DNA of 64,000 nt from Gamarada debralockiae (GCA_002803225.1 NXFV01000415.1:1-64000), one strand, 5' to 3'; shown: positions 23,415 to 35,010, counted from the first letter of the stretch. Notes: a model not told the origin generated them from the letters alone. Numbers and translations are program-made.

Positions 23415-24159
23415 TTACCTTCTTTTGAGATTGGGAGCAGTCTCCCAATAAGATTTCATGACAGGCGCGAACCGAACAAGACACATTTCCACGAACTCCT
23501 CTATGTCCTTTGACCAGACCCTGGACCCATCAAAGACGGCAGGTTGAACTGAACCATAGAACTTCCGTCTCTTAGCTTCGGAGTCACGTTGCCCCGTCGA
23601 CAATGGCAGAGGTGGCTAGTGGGCATGGTCATGAATAAATGTCGTGTGGAACATATACCTGGTCTCGAACTCGAGATTGGGAATGCGATCAGCTGTGGCT
23701 TTCTGGGGGTCCTCGACATAGATGCTGCACGTTGAGTAGTTAGCACTTGAAAGCTAATGCTTGACTCTTGAGACAGTTGGTTTGAATTCCTCGGTTTAAG
23801 CCTTACAAATTTTAATAAATAAATCGGTGAAGTTGAGGTAAAGAGGCACTCACTGCAGAGCTGCTTTCCAAAGTGGATCTTCATCTTCCCAATGGTCTTC
23901 TGCAAAACAGGCATTTGCAGCCGAGCCAAGGATCTCGGGCCTAGAAGTCCCACCATCAGTGACTATTTCTCCTCCATCGCATAACTTTGCAGACACGGGT
24001 ATCGGGGTTTCTGGACCGTACGAAGATCCTTTCTGCTTTAACGTGGTTGCAGAAAGTGGGCATTAGGGATTCAATGACAGCAAGTGAATGATCAGCATGC
24101 GTTGAGAAGATTTCCTTGAGATCAGCTGGCAAGGCTGGGGGACTTTTTGAAGTAGTCAT
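23415..24159 (-). pseudogene. Unrecognised gene, apparently broken
   Basis: From an ATG at 24159 the frame reads MTTSKSPPALPADLKEIF and on through RIFVRSRNPDTRVCKV. It then continues one base out of frame as CDGGEIVTDGGTSRPEILG and EDHWEDEDPLWKAAL. After a plausible intron (gtgagt..gtgcag) it gives IYVEDPQKATADRIPNLEFE and HTTFIHDHAH, then an in-frame TAG. Past the TAG the same frame continues as STGQRDSEAKRRKFYGSVQP and KDIEEFVEMC, ending at 23415. The blocks look coding and conserved in style, but I cannot name the family. A frameshift plus a nonsense codon suggests decay. Alternatively, the small protein could end at the TAG, with a missed intron explaining the shift. Confidence 0.5.
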
Positions 24160-24753
24160 TTGAGAGATATCAAAGGTAGATCAAAGTTGTGAAGTGCCTC
24201 TGGGCATGCTAATTTGTAATTGTGAAATATAATTTTTAGTTTGTTAAAGTTGGTGTGAGAACATAGCAAGAAAGGTGGGGTGGTTTATCCTGCAATAATA
24301 GGGACGAGCTTATCGCGACCTAGATCATCGTCTTTCCATGAAGTTACGCGTCACGAACCAGTAGAACAGGCTAATTGAAGAAGAGTAAGGTATCCTATAT
24401 ACCGGCATTAGGCTTTTGGTCAGGGTATTTGGGTTTCTAACTTGGATTCTAAATCTCTTCCTCCTTCCCTTCACAACCACTTGTATCATTCGACTTGTTG
24501 TAGTGACTCTATTTTTCATATGATTATTTATATTAACTTCGATTGAGAACTTTCCAAGATCAGCATGTGCTCTGCGTTGAAATTTAAGTTTGGCAAGCTC
24601 GCTTGCGTCTTTTACCAGTGGGAACAACCCAGTGGAATGCACCATTGATCAACGCGGCAGTTAGATCTCCGCACCATATCAAATAATGATAACCCACCTC
24701 TCACTTGCCATTGAGAGACCAAAGCATCTCGCAGGATTCAGAGCTGCTATTAA
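24160..24753. other. Intergenic region
   Basis: A 106-codon minus-strand frame (24325-24645) is basic and matches nothing known to me. No repeat or RNA gene is seen. Confidence 0.4.
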
Positions 24754-25785
24754 TCAGTTTGGGTTTTGACAGAGAAATATCTGCAGGACCTTCTCACAAA
24801 CGCCATAGTCGGGCTTTACTGGCCAGCTGATGAATGAAACTAGACCGAAATAACATGCAACGAGGATGATTCCGTAAGCGGGCCCGTGGTAATTCTTTTG
24901 ATGAGGGTCGAGGCCTGTCCCAAATAGAAGATAGAGGGCAACTGATCCCATGGTCTCAAAAATGTATGCTTGCCCTGGTGTCACGAGCGAGGGGTTAACA
25001 TAACAGCCTCCACAGTCCTGAAGGTGCAATTAATACACGATACATATGAGAGAGACAGCATAATATCTCAGCCGGTAGCTTTGCACCATAATTGCCTCGA
25101 ATTAACCGTGCACTAATGGTTGCACCGATCATCTGAAATTTGATATACAATACAATACGAGGGAATGTGGTGAAGCGTGTGAACGACGTCGCAGCTGAGA
25201 TCATGGGATTCATGTGTCCGCCAGATATAAGAGCCGCGGCGTAGACGAACAATGCAATATTGAGAACGAGCCCTCCTTCACCAATAATGTTTACTAAAAG
25301 ATTGCGAAGCGGTGTCCCACTAAAGAACGGTTAGATTGATGGAACTGTGAAATGAAATACAACTGGTAGAAAGAATATATATACAGAATGACGGAAGTTC
25401 TCTTGTGGTTTGGACTTTAAATAGTCTGGAAAATAAGAGAGTGCTTACTTTCCGTATTTTCGTTCATAATCTTTACCTAACTATTCAAGAAAACAAAGAT
25501 ACAAGTCGCTAGTTGACAAATCTTACTAGTGTTGGCCTCTCTGCCAAGATACCTTGGCTGCCACAGTCTGACAACGAAAATCTACTCACCATATCCCTCG
25601 ACCCAAGCCTGCTTCCACAGCCGAACGGCTTCACGTCGAAGCATTCACTCCATGTCAAATAAGGAGTTGCATCCGGAATACGCTTCAAAAGATCGTCCTT
25701 TTTCACTGTATCAGCTTCAATTGTAATATGCTGGCTTCCACCAACTGGGCCGCAAACGGTCGGGAAATGACTTCGTACTGCCGCC
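24754..25785 (-). pseudogene. Aquaporin-like (MIP family) pseudogene
   Basis: Remnant of a water/solute channel. The N-terminal cytosolic part reads KRIPDATPYLTWSECFDVKP, then after a one-base shift RLWKQAWVEGYG, where the first membrane helix should begin. Most of that helix is missing. The middle is well kept: LFVYAAALISGGHMNPM (first NPA box, here NPM as in many fungal channels), TFPRIVLYIKFQMIGA, GGCYVNPSLVTPGQAY, LFGTGLDPHQKNYHGPAYG and FISWPVKPDYG. The sequence then departs exactly where the second NPA box and last helix should come, and stops at 24754. With no second NPA half-helix, no pore can form. The decay fits the neighbouring broken genes. Confidence 0.72.
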
Positions 25786-26454
25786 CATGCGCTATAGTAT
25801 CACCAAGATGCGTTTCTGAGACTTTCAGAGGTGACGTAGATTTGACTTAGATTTGACTGATAGAGAGGCCATGCCCAGGACTGAATTTTAGGCGAATGGA
25901 TGACTGACAATCAAAGAAGTGCAGACAAAACCTGTGAGCTTTGATGACACCCTTCACTTGAGGATTCTTGAGACTTTAACAACAATAACTTGAAAATATG
26001 TAAGGTTAAGCATGTTTTGAGAGCAGAGAAGGAATTATTACAAGAATCATCAGTCTGTATCAAAACTAATTTGATTACGGAGGGTAAGGGACCAACACCC
26101 CTCACGGGATGGAATCCCTGAAGGAATTTGTTCCACTACCCGGCTTTTACTCCAGGTAACATTTTCTCTACCCTATACAAATAGCTACCTAAGACACAGT
26201 TTCTACAATAGATCGACTGAAAGCACAGGAGATAGAGAGCATAGGTAATATTTCCTCTCATCATCACGTACTGTTAGTGGAAGTTAAAGCGCACAGCCAC
26301 AACGGTCGCCGAAAGAGTCATTTCGGAATAGCTCAAACGGGGTCGTGGCTGCCTGACGCGCCGAAGTCATAAATATATATTCCTGCTCGACGGCCACATC
26401 TTGATTCGTCAACAACTGGCAGCAGCGCCACTTATCACTATCGCCGACTTCAGG
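25786..26454. other. Intergenic region upstream of the F-box gene
   Basis: Non-coding by eye. Short frames on both strands have no recognisable content. It should include the promoter of the F-box gene starting at 26455. Confidence 0.4.
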
Positions 26455-27504
26455 ATGATTTTGATTGACCTCCCAAATGAGCTCTTGTTTATGCTCCCCA
26501 GGTATCTGCACAACATCGAGGACTTCATGAACGCGTCGTCTTCCTGCCGAACGCTAAGAGCAGTCTTTGCAGATACCAAACCCAACACAATCCTGGGTCT
26601 AGCCGCTGCTCAATCACGAGTTTTCTTCCGGCCTGATCCATATTTTCTTGTTGCAGCGACAGCCACCCAGGTTGGGAAATGGGGGCTCCAGAGTGCCGAG
26701 AACACAGAAATCGTTCGAGCTGCTTTTCGCAACGGTATCGAAGGACTTTTTGACCTGTGTATCTCCGTGGCTGGATTGACTATGGATGACATTCGACGTT
26801 TGCATCTTGCTCGCTTCGACCTGTACAATCCGACCGAAGACATTATTGATCGAATGGCTGGAACACAGTGGTACGCCACGCCCAACTTCTGGAATGGAGG
26901 TGTTTCCGACGCATACACGATTGACTGCGAGCCAATGCGAACCACTTTCCAGTACGTCATTTATGGTGAATTGTTTGGCGCCAGCATGAGCGCATGGTTG
27001 CAGCCGGAGCTGTCACTTCCTCAATACTCCCTGGACGCACGCCTTGATTACCTTCGTTATTGCGTGCCCGATTGGATCACTGTAAATGGGAGTCCTGGCT
27101 TGGGTATGCCTGAACCAACTGGGCCATATGTTGATCCTAAGTTCCACTCCGGAGATGGCCTCGCTCTCCATCACGTTTTACATACCGGTCGCTGGTGCAG
27201 GCCATGGGAGGCAATTCGGCTTGCGATTGGGCCTAACTTTGAAGAAGAGTGGCGCCAGGAGATATGGCATGAAGCCGTCCAAATTCACGGTCTTGCAGGG
27301 CTTGAGATGCTGGTCAAGCCTGATGTCCCGGAGAAGTGGCGGGCAAGGCTTCAGGAAATCCGAGCACAAATCGAACAGCTCGATGGTACTCATCGTCCAA
27401 AAACACGCAAGTTTGGTAGATATGAGAACGTTGCCTACGATTGCCCAATGCCTTCGAAAGAGATCCATGTCATTATTGCTGGATACTGGCAGCGCGACGC
27501 ATAG
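26455..27504 (+). CDS. F-box protein
   Basis: Single-exon gene of 349 residues. The open frame begins at a TTG at 26401, but the first ATG is at 26455 and starts directly on the F-box (LIDLPNELLFMLPRYLHNIE, followed by DFMNASSSCRTLRAVF). The F-box should bind Skp1 and make this an adaptor of an SCF ubiquitin ligase. The rest (about residues 50-349) has no leucine-rich, WD40 or kelch repeats that I can see. It looks like the long uncharacterised helical C-termini of fungal F-box expansions, with several Trp and Pro residues (RWCRPWEAIRLAIGP). Targets are unknown. The frame is intact and carries no sign of decay. Confidence 0.8.
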   Translation: MILIDLPNELLFMLPRYLHNIEDFMNASSSCRTLRAVFADTKPNTILGLAAAQSRVFFRPDPYFLVAATATQVGKWGLQSAENTEIVRAAFRNGIEGLFDLCISVAGLTMDDIRRLHLARFDLYNPTEDIIDRMAGTQWYATPNFWNGGVSDAYTIDCEPMRTTFQYVIYGELFGASMSAWLQPELSLPQYSLDARLDYLRYCVPDWITVNGSPGLGMPEPTGPYVDPKFHSGDGLALHHVLHTGRWCRPWEAIRLAIGPNFEEEWRQEIWHEAVQIHGLAGLEMLVKPDVPEKWRARLQEIRAQIEQLDGTHRPKTRKFGRYENVAYDCPMPSKEIHVIIAGYWQRDA

Positions 27505-28668
27505 GCCTTTGGGTTATTTTCCTCAGGCAATGGTAATGATCTGTAGTGCGGAGATACTGGAAGATGGACTGGGTCATGAAGCTTGGAACGGCACTTTTCT
27601 TCAGCTGGGATTGTTACGCACGACGAAATTTGTGAGTCTCAGTTGCTTCATCACAGACTTCTAGCTTTTTCCCAGTGAGGGAGATCGTTCATGTGATCAA
27701 TAGATTGACAATTACAAGATAATTCCAGGTATTCAACGAAAGGTTTTTCTTGCTTTTCAAATATACTGAAAAGCGATACCGAAAACTTCGGAATTAGCGT
27801 AGCATGAACCTCTGCAAGCTGGATTTTCAATCCGAGAACTTCAAACCCATCCCCGCTGGGCAAAGTCAATTACGGAGGCAAAGTGAATAATTTGAGACTG
27901 AAACAAACTTTAGTTGTGGCTTCTGTGTACGCATGGCATTTTGAGGCCATTATTATTGTGAATTGTCGCTGTGTCTCCAAGGGAACCTGTGAAGCTAGAC
28001 TGCAATAGGTAGGTGTCGCCGCCTCTGTCTTTAGGGACGGCAAGCACCCCGCCCCCTTTATCCTGCGTACTTGGGAGGTTTAATTATGTGTCAGCAGGTA
28101 ATTGATTACTACTCCGTCTCCCGATTCTGCAGGTGCAGCTAAATCCGACCGCTTCGAAATGATAATGGAGATTGGAGCACGACAGGAGACCAACACGAGG
28201 TGATTAAACATTTAACTCTTTTCAACCTCACAGTACCCAACAACAACATCCATTGCCCTAAACGGCAAATGTGCAGGCATCTTCAGCATGTGCCTGGCAG
28301 ATATTGGCTCTTTTGTGCCGCCAGGCCAGGATAAACGTTGCCCGAGTCGGCGACCTGAACCTCATTTCCCAAGAACCAGTGAATCGTCACTGAAGCCCTG
28401 TCAAAGATTAAAGTTGAAGTCGAAGGAGCCAAGCTGAGCTGCCCCTAATGGATGACAATCCATAGGGTGGATTTTTTAACGTTCGCTTAGGCTAGCGACC
28501 CTATCAGTTGCCCCTGGTGGGTTCCGTGCTGAGGTGAGATCACTCTAAATGACAACCCAACGAGCTGCTATCAGCCTTGAGAAATCCTTCAAGCGTTCAA
28601 ATTGATGTTACTCCCAAGGGGCAGCAAAAAGATGCCCGACAAAATACTTCCTGTCATCTCCTCTGTCA
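27505..28668. other. Intergenic region
   Basis: More than 1.1 kb without a recognisable gene. Frames on both strands are short. There is some Pro/Gly-rich composition but no repeat or RNA gene that I can identify. Confidence 0.45.
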
Positions 28669-29838
28669 ATGGAGAATCCGGGACCAGAGTCTCCTCAATT
28701 TCCAGCATTAGGCGCTGTCCTTGTAATAGGAGGTTGCGGGTAAGATTTTGAACGCCCCTCGAGTTGTCCAGATACATGTGACTAAGAATGCAGATTTCTA
28801 GGGTCCAACCTCGTCAACGCATTACTTCAAGATCCAGAATGCTCCTCGGTCTCAGTCGTCAGTCGAAACCCGAGCAAAAATCAACATGAAGGAGCGGGAT
28901 ACTATCCGGGTGATATCACAAACGAAAGTCGCTTGCGCGCACTTCTGTTCAAGATACAGCCCAAAGTTATCTTCCACTGCTGTTCGTCGCAGTCCAGTGC
29001 CAGCTCCTCCGAAATTCACAACACGATTGTGGTGGGCACCCAGGTTCTGTTGAAATGTGCAGCCAAAAGCCCCTTTGTTCAGGCGCTCGTTTTCACATCA
29101 TCGGAGTCCGCCGTCATGCTTTCTCCTACAAACAGCATGCTCACAGAAGAAACGGCGACGTTATATTCCGCCTCCTCAAGAGGCACACCGTATCAGAAAG
29201 CGAAGGGCATTGCGGATGCACTCATTCTCGAAGCTAATTCCGTCAACCTTCGGACAATATGTCTACGCCTCCCGCCCATCTACGGTGAAGGAGATCCATA
29301 CGTCATTCCCAGTACTCTCCAGCTGATGCGGAAGGGGCAGCAGACGTTGCAAATTGGACCGAACGAGAAGGTTTTCGAGCATGTCTACGTTGGGAACGCA
29401 GTCTATGCACACATCATAGCTTCCAAAGCATTACTCTCTTACCACAAACAGAAAGTCGACGGAGAAGCGTTCTTCATCACAGACGGACAACCCTTGAAGT
29501 TCTATGACTTTGCGCGGAAAATTTGGGTTATGGCGGGTGATCGCTCGGAAAAGAAAGATATCAGAGTTGTGTCAACGCACTTGGTCCTTTCGACGGTTGG
29601 CATCACCGAATGGCTTTATTTTATCTTCACACTTGGTAGGAAGAAGCCAGAGGTGACGAGGAAAGATGTTTTGGCGCTGGGCAGGGGGACCTGGTTTTCG
29701 ATTGAGAAGGCGAGGCTGAAGTTGGGCTATGAACCGCAAGTGGATGTGGATGAGGGCATACGGAGGGGTGTTGAGTTAGCCCTATATAAGGAAGAGATGA
29801 AGAAACTAATACGAAGAGGAGGTATACCGGAACCTTAG
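28669..29838 (+). CDS. Erg26-like NAD(P)-dependent sterol/3-beta-HSD family dehydrogenase
   Basis: Short-chain (extended) dehydrogenase of the 3-beta-hydroxysteroid dehydrogenase/isomerase family, about 371 residues. Exon 1 (28669-28739) and exon 2 (28794-29838) join across an AG just before 'atttctaggg' to give the Rossmann motif VIGGCGFLGSN. A second AG eight bases later would break the frame. Further landmarks are DITNESRL, FHCCSSQSS where the family has VxHxAS, VFTSSESAV, the catalytic YQKAK, LRLPPIYGEGDP and FEHVYVGNAVYAHI. It may act on the 4-carboxysterol step of ergosterol synthesis like Erg26, or on another sterol or polyketide; the unusual Cys-Cys makes me favour an accessory paralogue. 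No other pathway genes are adjacent. Confidence 0.85.
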
Positions 29839-30576
29839 ACGTCAGCGATTCGCTGCTTGAAGCTTCACAGCCGTGAGACGAGATAGATTGTTTTGGTATT
29901 GGATATATACCCTCAGGCGTCCTGCAGCAAGATTTGAAAGCAAAGGCTCCATTCCAACTTCCAAGTTCCTTATTAGAATACGATATTCAAAGCAAGTGAT
30001 TTGTCTTGAATCTCTTCGTCCTTCTCATTCCTTGTTCGAACTCAGATTTGTGCGAACTGCCTGATCTTTATAGTCTCTATTCTTGGCAATTGACGGGAAG
30101 TAAATTTCTCAAAACAAACCCCCTCCGACAAACCATACACATACGCCTGCCCAATAGCAGCTGGTTGTTAAACCTGAATCCTAACGTGCAAGAAATCTGT
30201 TTCCGTTCGGAAAGGTGAGTAGAGCCGCTCTATCGACAATACTGGGCGGGGCGAGCTAGGGCGAGCAGTGGTGAGCAGCAGTGGCCAGAGCCTGGAATAA
30301 TGTGCCTATGAACCTGTTTCGACTCCTCGGCTGCAACTGCTGTCGTGAGCTAGAATTAGAAAAAAATTTCAAGGATTCCCATTTGGATCCGTCTCCACAA
30401 GTCGCACGTGACTAGTAGTTAAGTATTTGCAATTTGACGAACATTACCAATTCAATCCGTATTATCTTTTCCGAGTGTATGAGTTTAATTTCCTAAGCAG
30501 TCGTTCAAACTAAGTTTTAATTAGGAATCGCTGAATATAGATGCCACCAAGAAAAAAACTACCCCCCAATAACCAA
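29839..30576. other. Intergenic region between convergent genes
   Basis: Lies between the 3' ends of the Erg26-like and PAH-AAA genes. There is a short purine-rich direct repeat (ggcgagctagggcgagcagtggtgagca) around 30247-30275. No gene is seen. Confidence 0.45.
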
Positions 30577-33500
30577 TTATCTCATCCCCTTGTCCCTCGC
30601 AATCTCATCATCCGTAACCCCCTCACTTACCTCCTGCAAATACCTCTCAAATTTCCCCACAACCTTAATAACATGTCTCAGATGCCCAAAGTCCATCCTC
30701 CTTTTCTTGTACAAAGCAAGCTGTCTCGCCGTCGTCAGTGCATTCCTTATCTCTCTCCCATTCATTTCAAGCTTGGCAAGCTCTTCTACATGCTTGAACA
30801 AGATCTCCGTATCGACGGATTCGGATTCAGTGACGCTGAGTCGCCTTATGAAATTTCCCCATATCTTTGATCTTTGTTGTCGAGTCAGGTTCTCGTAGTG
30901 GAGGGCGAGTTGGATACGGGATTTGAATGCTTCGTCGAAGGTCCCGACGCGGTTAGATGTCAAGATTAGGATTCCTGCCTGGGTTAGCAGGATATTCTGG
31001 ATGAGAAAGGAAAGATTCACCATCATAATACTCGAGAACACGGAGGAAAACCGAGACGAGTGCGTTGCGTTGGAGGTCAGCTAGCGAGCGTTGTTCTAGA
31101 AAAACATCTGCTTCGTCAAGAAGGACAACTAGTGTACAGTGAGTTTGGTTCTGAAGAATGGCTGCTGGTTCAAACAAACCGCATTTCCACATTTTACCCA
31201 GGTTAAGAACAGTTTCAAGGTACTAGGGCAAGTCAAAATTTGTCAAAATTAAGGCAACACAACGGAAAAAGTACCTTTTCCACTTCTGAAGGGTTTGTTC
31301 CAATATCTCCACACGTGACCCGGTAGAGTGGCTTTTCGGCGATCTCAGCAACACTATTTTCGCAATCAGTGAGCCCACGTTTGAAAGAAGATTTGAAAGT
31401 TTTACCTCTCAGCAGTCAAGGTCTTTCCTGTTCCTGGCCCTCTAACTATAATCAGTTATCGGAACTACTTCCACAATGCCGGGTACTTGCCCGTGGAGTA
31501 GAATTATGAGTCCATTTCCCTTGCCAGCCATGAGATCTGTCGCTCTCTCGGCCTCCAGCTTGTTAGTAATCAAAGCGATGATGAGCTCTTTGGTATCATC
31601 ATCAATAACAAGACTATCAAATGACTCTTTGTTCCACACGACTGGTTCAATGAGGGCCACTTGGAGGTTTACTAAAATCTAGTCAGCCTGTAAAGTTACT
31701 GCAATTTGGTTGCTAACCCCATTTCTTATCTTGCATATGAAACCCATAGATATTGGAAGGAAGTAGCAAAGCAAAGTTTCCAGCAGGAGGTTGATCATTG
31801 TCAATTACTTCCAAGCTCAAGGCGTTTTCTGCCCCCTTATCGGCAAGTCGACGTTTGTGCATCGTTTGATATGCATTAATGTCAATCATGAATCGTACCC
31901 CGTTCTCCAAATGTGAATTGTCAGCGTTGTTTCAAGACTACTCCATATGGTACTCACATATAGCTGCTCTCGTGTATAATCTGGTCCGGTGTAAGTGACA
32001 TAATTTGGCTTCCTGCAACTCCAAAACTTATGTCCTCGCTCTCTAAGGGCATCTTCTGTGCCGGCCTTTGCGAATCGGATAGGATAGACAGCCAAATTCT
32101 GAATCTTCATCGTCGGCTGCTTCGGGTCCAAATACTTGATAATAAGAGTGCTGTCTTCCTTTGTAAAGATGCCATCGTATACCCAAGTCTCCCCGGTTGT
32201 GGACCATGTTATCTTCGTATAGTCCTTTTCATACGAATCGCTTGCGGAAAGCGGCCTCTTTTGACGGTAAGCTTTCGTTTCTCCAATTTGGTGGGTGATG
32301 AGTGTGATATTTGGAGCAAACAAATATGGGATGAACTTTGGAGTAACAAGGCCCTCATCAAAGAGAGCATCGACTTTTTGGTACTCTTCTTCCATAGCGC
32401 TTTGAATATGTCGCAGAAAGAGGAATTCTTCGGAGTCTTTGGGTAAAGTTTCCATTATGATCTGGAAGAATGCTATGTTGTGGTAGTAGAAAAGGTACGG
32501 AGACGGAATTTCTCTCAGCGTGTCGAATATCGGGAAGATTTCCTTGGCATCTGGATGATCTTTCGTAAGATCGTTCATGGCGTTGCTGAGATCCTGAGAT
32601 AGTATTCTGACTGTTTCTTGCAACAGAGAAGATTCTGCCGATATCTTGATCCTGTCACTAGCTTTCCTAGCGGCTGAAGCGGATAATTGAGAGGCGCCGC
32701 ACTCATAATGGCGAATAATAATAAAGGGGGCTGATTCCTGCCTGTCCAAGTATACTTCCAGATCCGATACCACAAGATAACCCTGCAAATGGCGATGACC
32801 TTTCGAAGTGTTTTCGGAATATAGGGGTGCGTCTGTTGTAATGATTCTGGTCTTAGAATCTGGACACCATACTCGATACAGAAGGAGAGTGGATGGATCT
32901 AGTGGTGCTGATGCATTAAGGAGATCATGCTCAAATTGCAATCTCTTGGTCACATCAGCCAAAGCTCTTAGCCGTTCAGTCAGTTCCTGTGCAGAGAAAT
33001 TTTCGTTACCATCCATCTCTGATACCAAGGCCAGTTGCGCAGCCAGCTCTTTCTTCAAATCATTCTTGGCTGATGTTTCAAGCTGCAATTTTTCCCCAGT
33101 TTCTTTGAGTTTGGAAGGTTCTTGCGCCTCATAATTGTTGTTGCTTTGGAACGGAAGGAGTGTTTGGAGGTATTCGGAGCTTTGCCAACCATCGTTAACC
33201 CCTCGGGAACCTCTATCGTCACCTTGGGTGGTTTTTCGAAGACCTCTTCTCGGGAAAAGATCAGTTTCTTGCTATATACTATTCAGCTCCTTTCCTTAAC
33301 AACTAGATTCAAAGTGATGATATGGATGCAATTTACCTACCTCGTTTAAACCAGCGTTAGAATCATATGGGAAAATGTTGTTCACCGTATCAGACCCAGC
33401 CTCAGAAAGACCAGCCTCGTCATCTCCGCTTTCGCTCTCATCGGGATATTCGTCCTCATAGTCTTTGCTATCTCCAGGGTTCAAGGAAGACTGCAATAGT

Positions 33501-34473
33501 AGATTGGGGTTTTGGGAAGGTCCAGTTCCTTTATCACTGCTCCTCGTCTGTGAACTTCCACTTGCAACTGTCTTGGGCATTGCCACGGTCTCCTGAAGTT
33601 GCGATGTGATTGATTCCACAACAGTGCCGCCGGGGGTTGAGACCCGAATAATATCCTCAGGATCTTCGAGTTCCGAGTCTGCTTGCTTTTTGCCCATGGT
33701 GGTTGTTGGCTAATTTCATTTAGACAATATCTATCATAAACACCGAATTGGCTTACTATTTTTGTTTGCAATCCACCCATCTCAGTTCGTAAGCCTAGTT
33801 GTTTCGTAGCTTGCAAGACTTGAAAGAACGCTTCCAGAGTCTCTAGCATTTTCTTTGATTTCCCACCAGTTTCGTCTTGGGAGATTGTGGAAGATATGAA
33901 TATAGCACTGATAGCCAAACCATCCAGCCCATCAGTGTCACTATACTCGAGATCGGTGGATGCCGTAGGGGTCTTCTTTGATCCTATAAGTTCAATACGG
34001 TAGCCGGGTGGAAGAAAAGTATTAAAACCCTCAATCAAATGAGCTTTCCCTCGGAGAAGCTGAGTCATTTGATTAATGACTCCGGGTGTGTCAATCCTGT
34101 AGAGCGTCAGGATCATGGTCGTTTTGATGATTATGGTTTATGATCCCTATTGGGGTGTTTAATATTACCCGGAAAATGGTAATGCAACTTACTTTTGGGC
34201 TTTAAAATCTTTCATTATATCTAGGAAGCTATTGTACACATTTGGTTGATCCTGGTATGCACATTTGATCGCGTCAAGGTATGACAACGCATCCTGAAAG
34301 GAGTCAAGTTGTTAGTAATTTATAGTTAATCTCTAGCCAGTATTAAAATATACTGAGTAAGTATGAGCACTTACATTCATGATCAGCCCTTGGTTGCCTG
34401 TGGTCACGGTGGTCTTCAGGGTCTGGAAATTCGGGGGCCCGAAGCGATCTGATGTTGGTTGACGTGAAGTCAT
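30577..34473 (-). CDS. Sin3-type PAH domain fused to a fungal AAA+ ATPase
   Basis: Predicted protein of about 1,100 residues from about eleven exons. After a short N-terminus (ATG at 34473), residues of about 34-100 form a paired amphipathic helix domain almost identical in pattern to PAH1 of the Sin3 co-repressor: [53 protein letters not shown]. An acidic Ser-rich linker and a coiled helical stretch follow. Then comes the substrate-side domain that precedes AAA modules in many uncharacterised fungal ATPases ([37 protein letters not shown]). The AAA+ module has Walker A HGGPGTGKT, Walker [15 protein letters not shown], the second region of homology [17 protein letters not shown] and a lid. 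Walker A is rebuilt only across a GC-AG intron (31442-31490). The two parts could be separate genes, with an ATG at 33697 in a strong context (ccaccATGGG). However, one 54-base intron with good sites joins them in frame, with no room for a promoter. Function is unknown; a PAH domain would suggest binding to transcription factors. Confidence 0.78.
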
Positions 34474-34996
34474 GGTCTCGTTGAGTGTTGTAATCCCTGT
34501 GGCTACAGGCTATGGAAATTATAAAATTAGACAGTTTAGCAACACATGCCTAACAGGTAGGAAACTGGGAGCGATCTCGGGCTTTTCATGGACTAATCCC
34601 TTTCGAGCCGCCCAAGGACACCAAACTTCCAGCAGACTGAGAGTAAGCGCTTAATCAATCGCGGTTGTTTAATTGTGGTACTAAGAAAGGTCAAGAATTA
34701 GATTCAATGCAATGTAAGACATACCTAACTTATCCCGATCTATGTCTGTTGTCACGGATTTCGTAGGAAAGAACCTCATTCAGAAATCGAGGCAGTAAAA
34801 ATCTTGCGAACCCTTGTAATGGATCAAAGATCACGATAAATAAAGACAATAAGATTTGAAAAATGGATTGCAACGTACGAACATGGTTCCAGCTATAATT
34901 GCAGATGAACAAAAATTTTGCCTGGAGTTGAAGAAGAAAGATAATAGAACTTTGATGAGATGCTCAGCCTTATGCGCTGCTGCTCAGTGTCGGGCG
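34474..34996. other. 5' flank of the PAH-AAA gene
   Basis: No coding potential recognised. It should contain the promoter of the minus-strand PAH-AAA gene and ends at the first 14-bp repeat flanking the transposon relic. Confidence 0.4.
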
Positions 34997-35010
34997 TACT
35001 CGGGTTCCCG
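34997..35010 (+). repeat. Left 14-bp direct repeat
   Basis: TACTCGGGTTCCCG, repeated identically and in the same orientation at 36457-36470. The two copies bracket the pogo relic and solo LTR. Their direct orientation is unlike terminal inverted repeats. Confidence 0.7.

Noticed and set aside
14622..25785. Explanation of all broken genes as sequencing errors
   Set aside because: Several indels do fall in short homopolymers, but nonsense changes, loss of catalytic residues and a ~500-residue deletion cannot come from homopolymer errors.
33697..33700. Alternative reading of the PAH-AAA locus as two genes, the second starting at ATG 33697
   Set aside because: The ATG has a good context, but only about 55 bases separate the parts, an intron with good sites joins them in frame, and there is no room for a terminator and promoter. 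Kept as the stated alternative.
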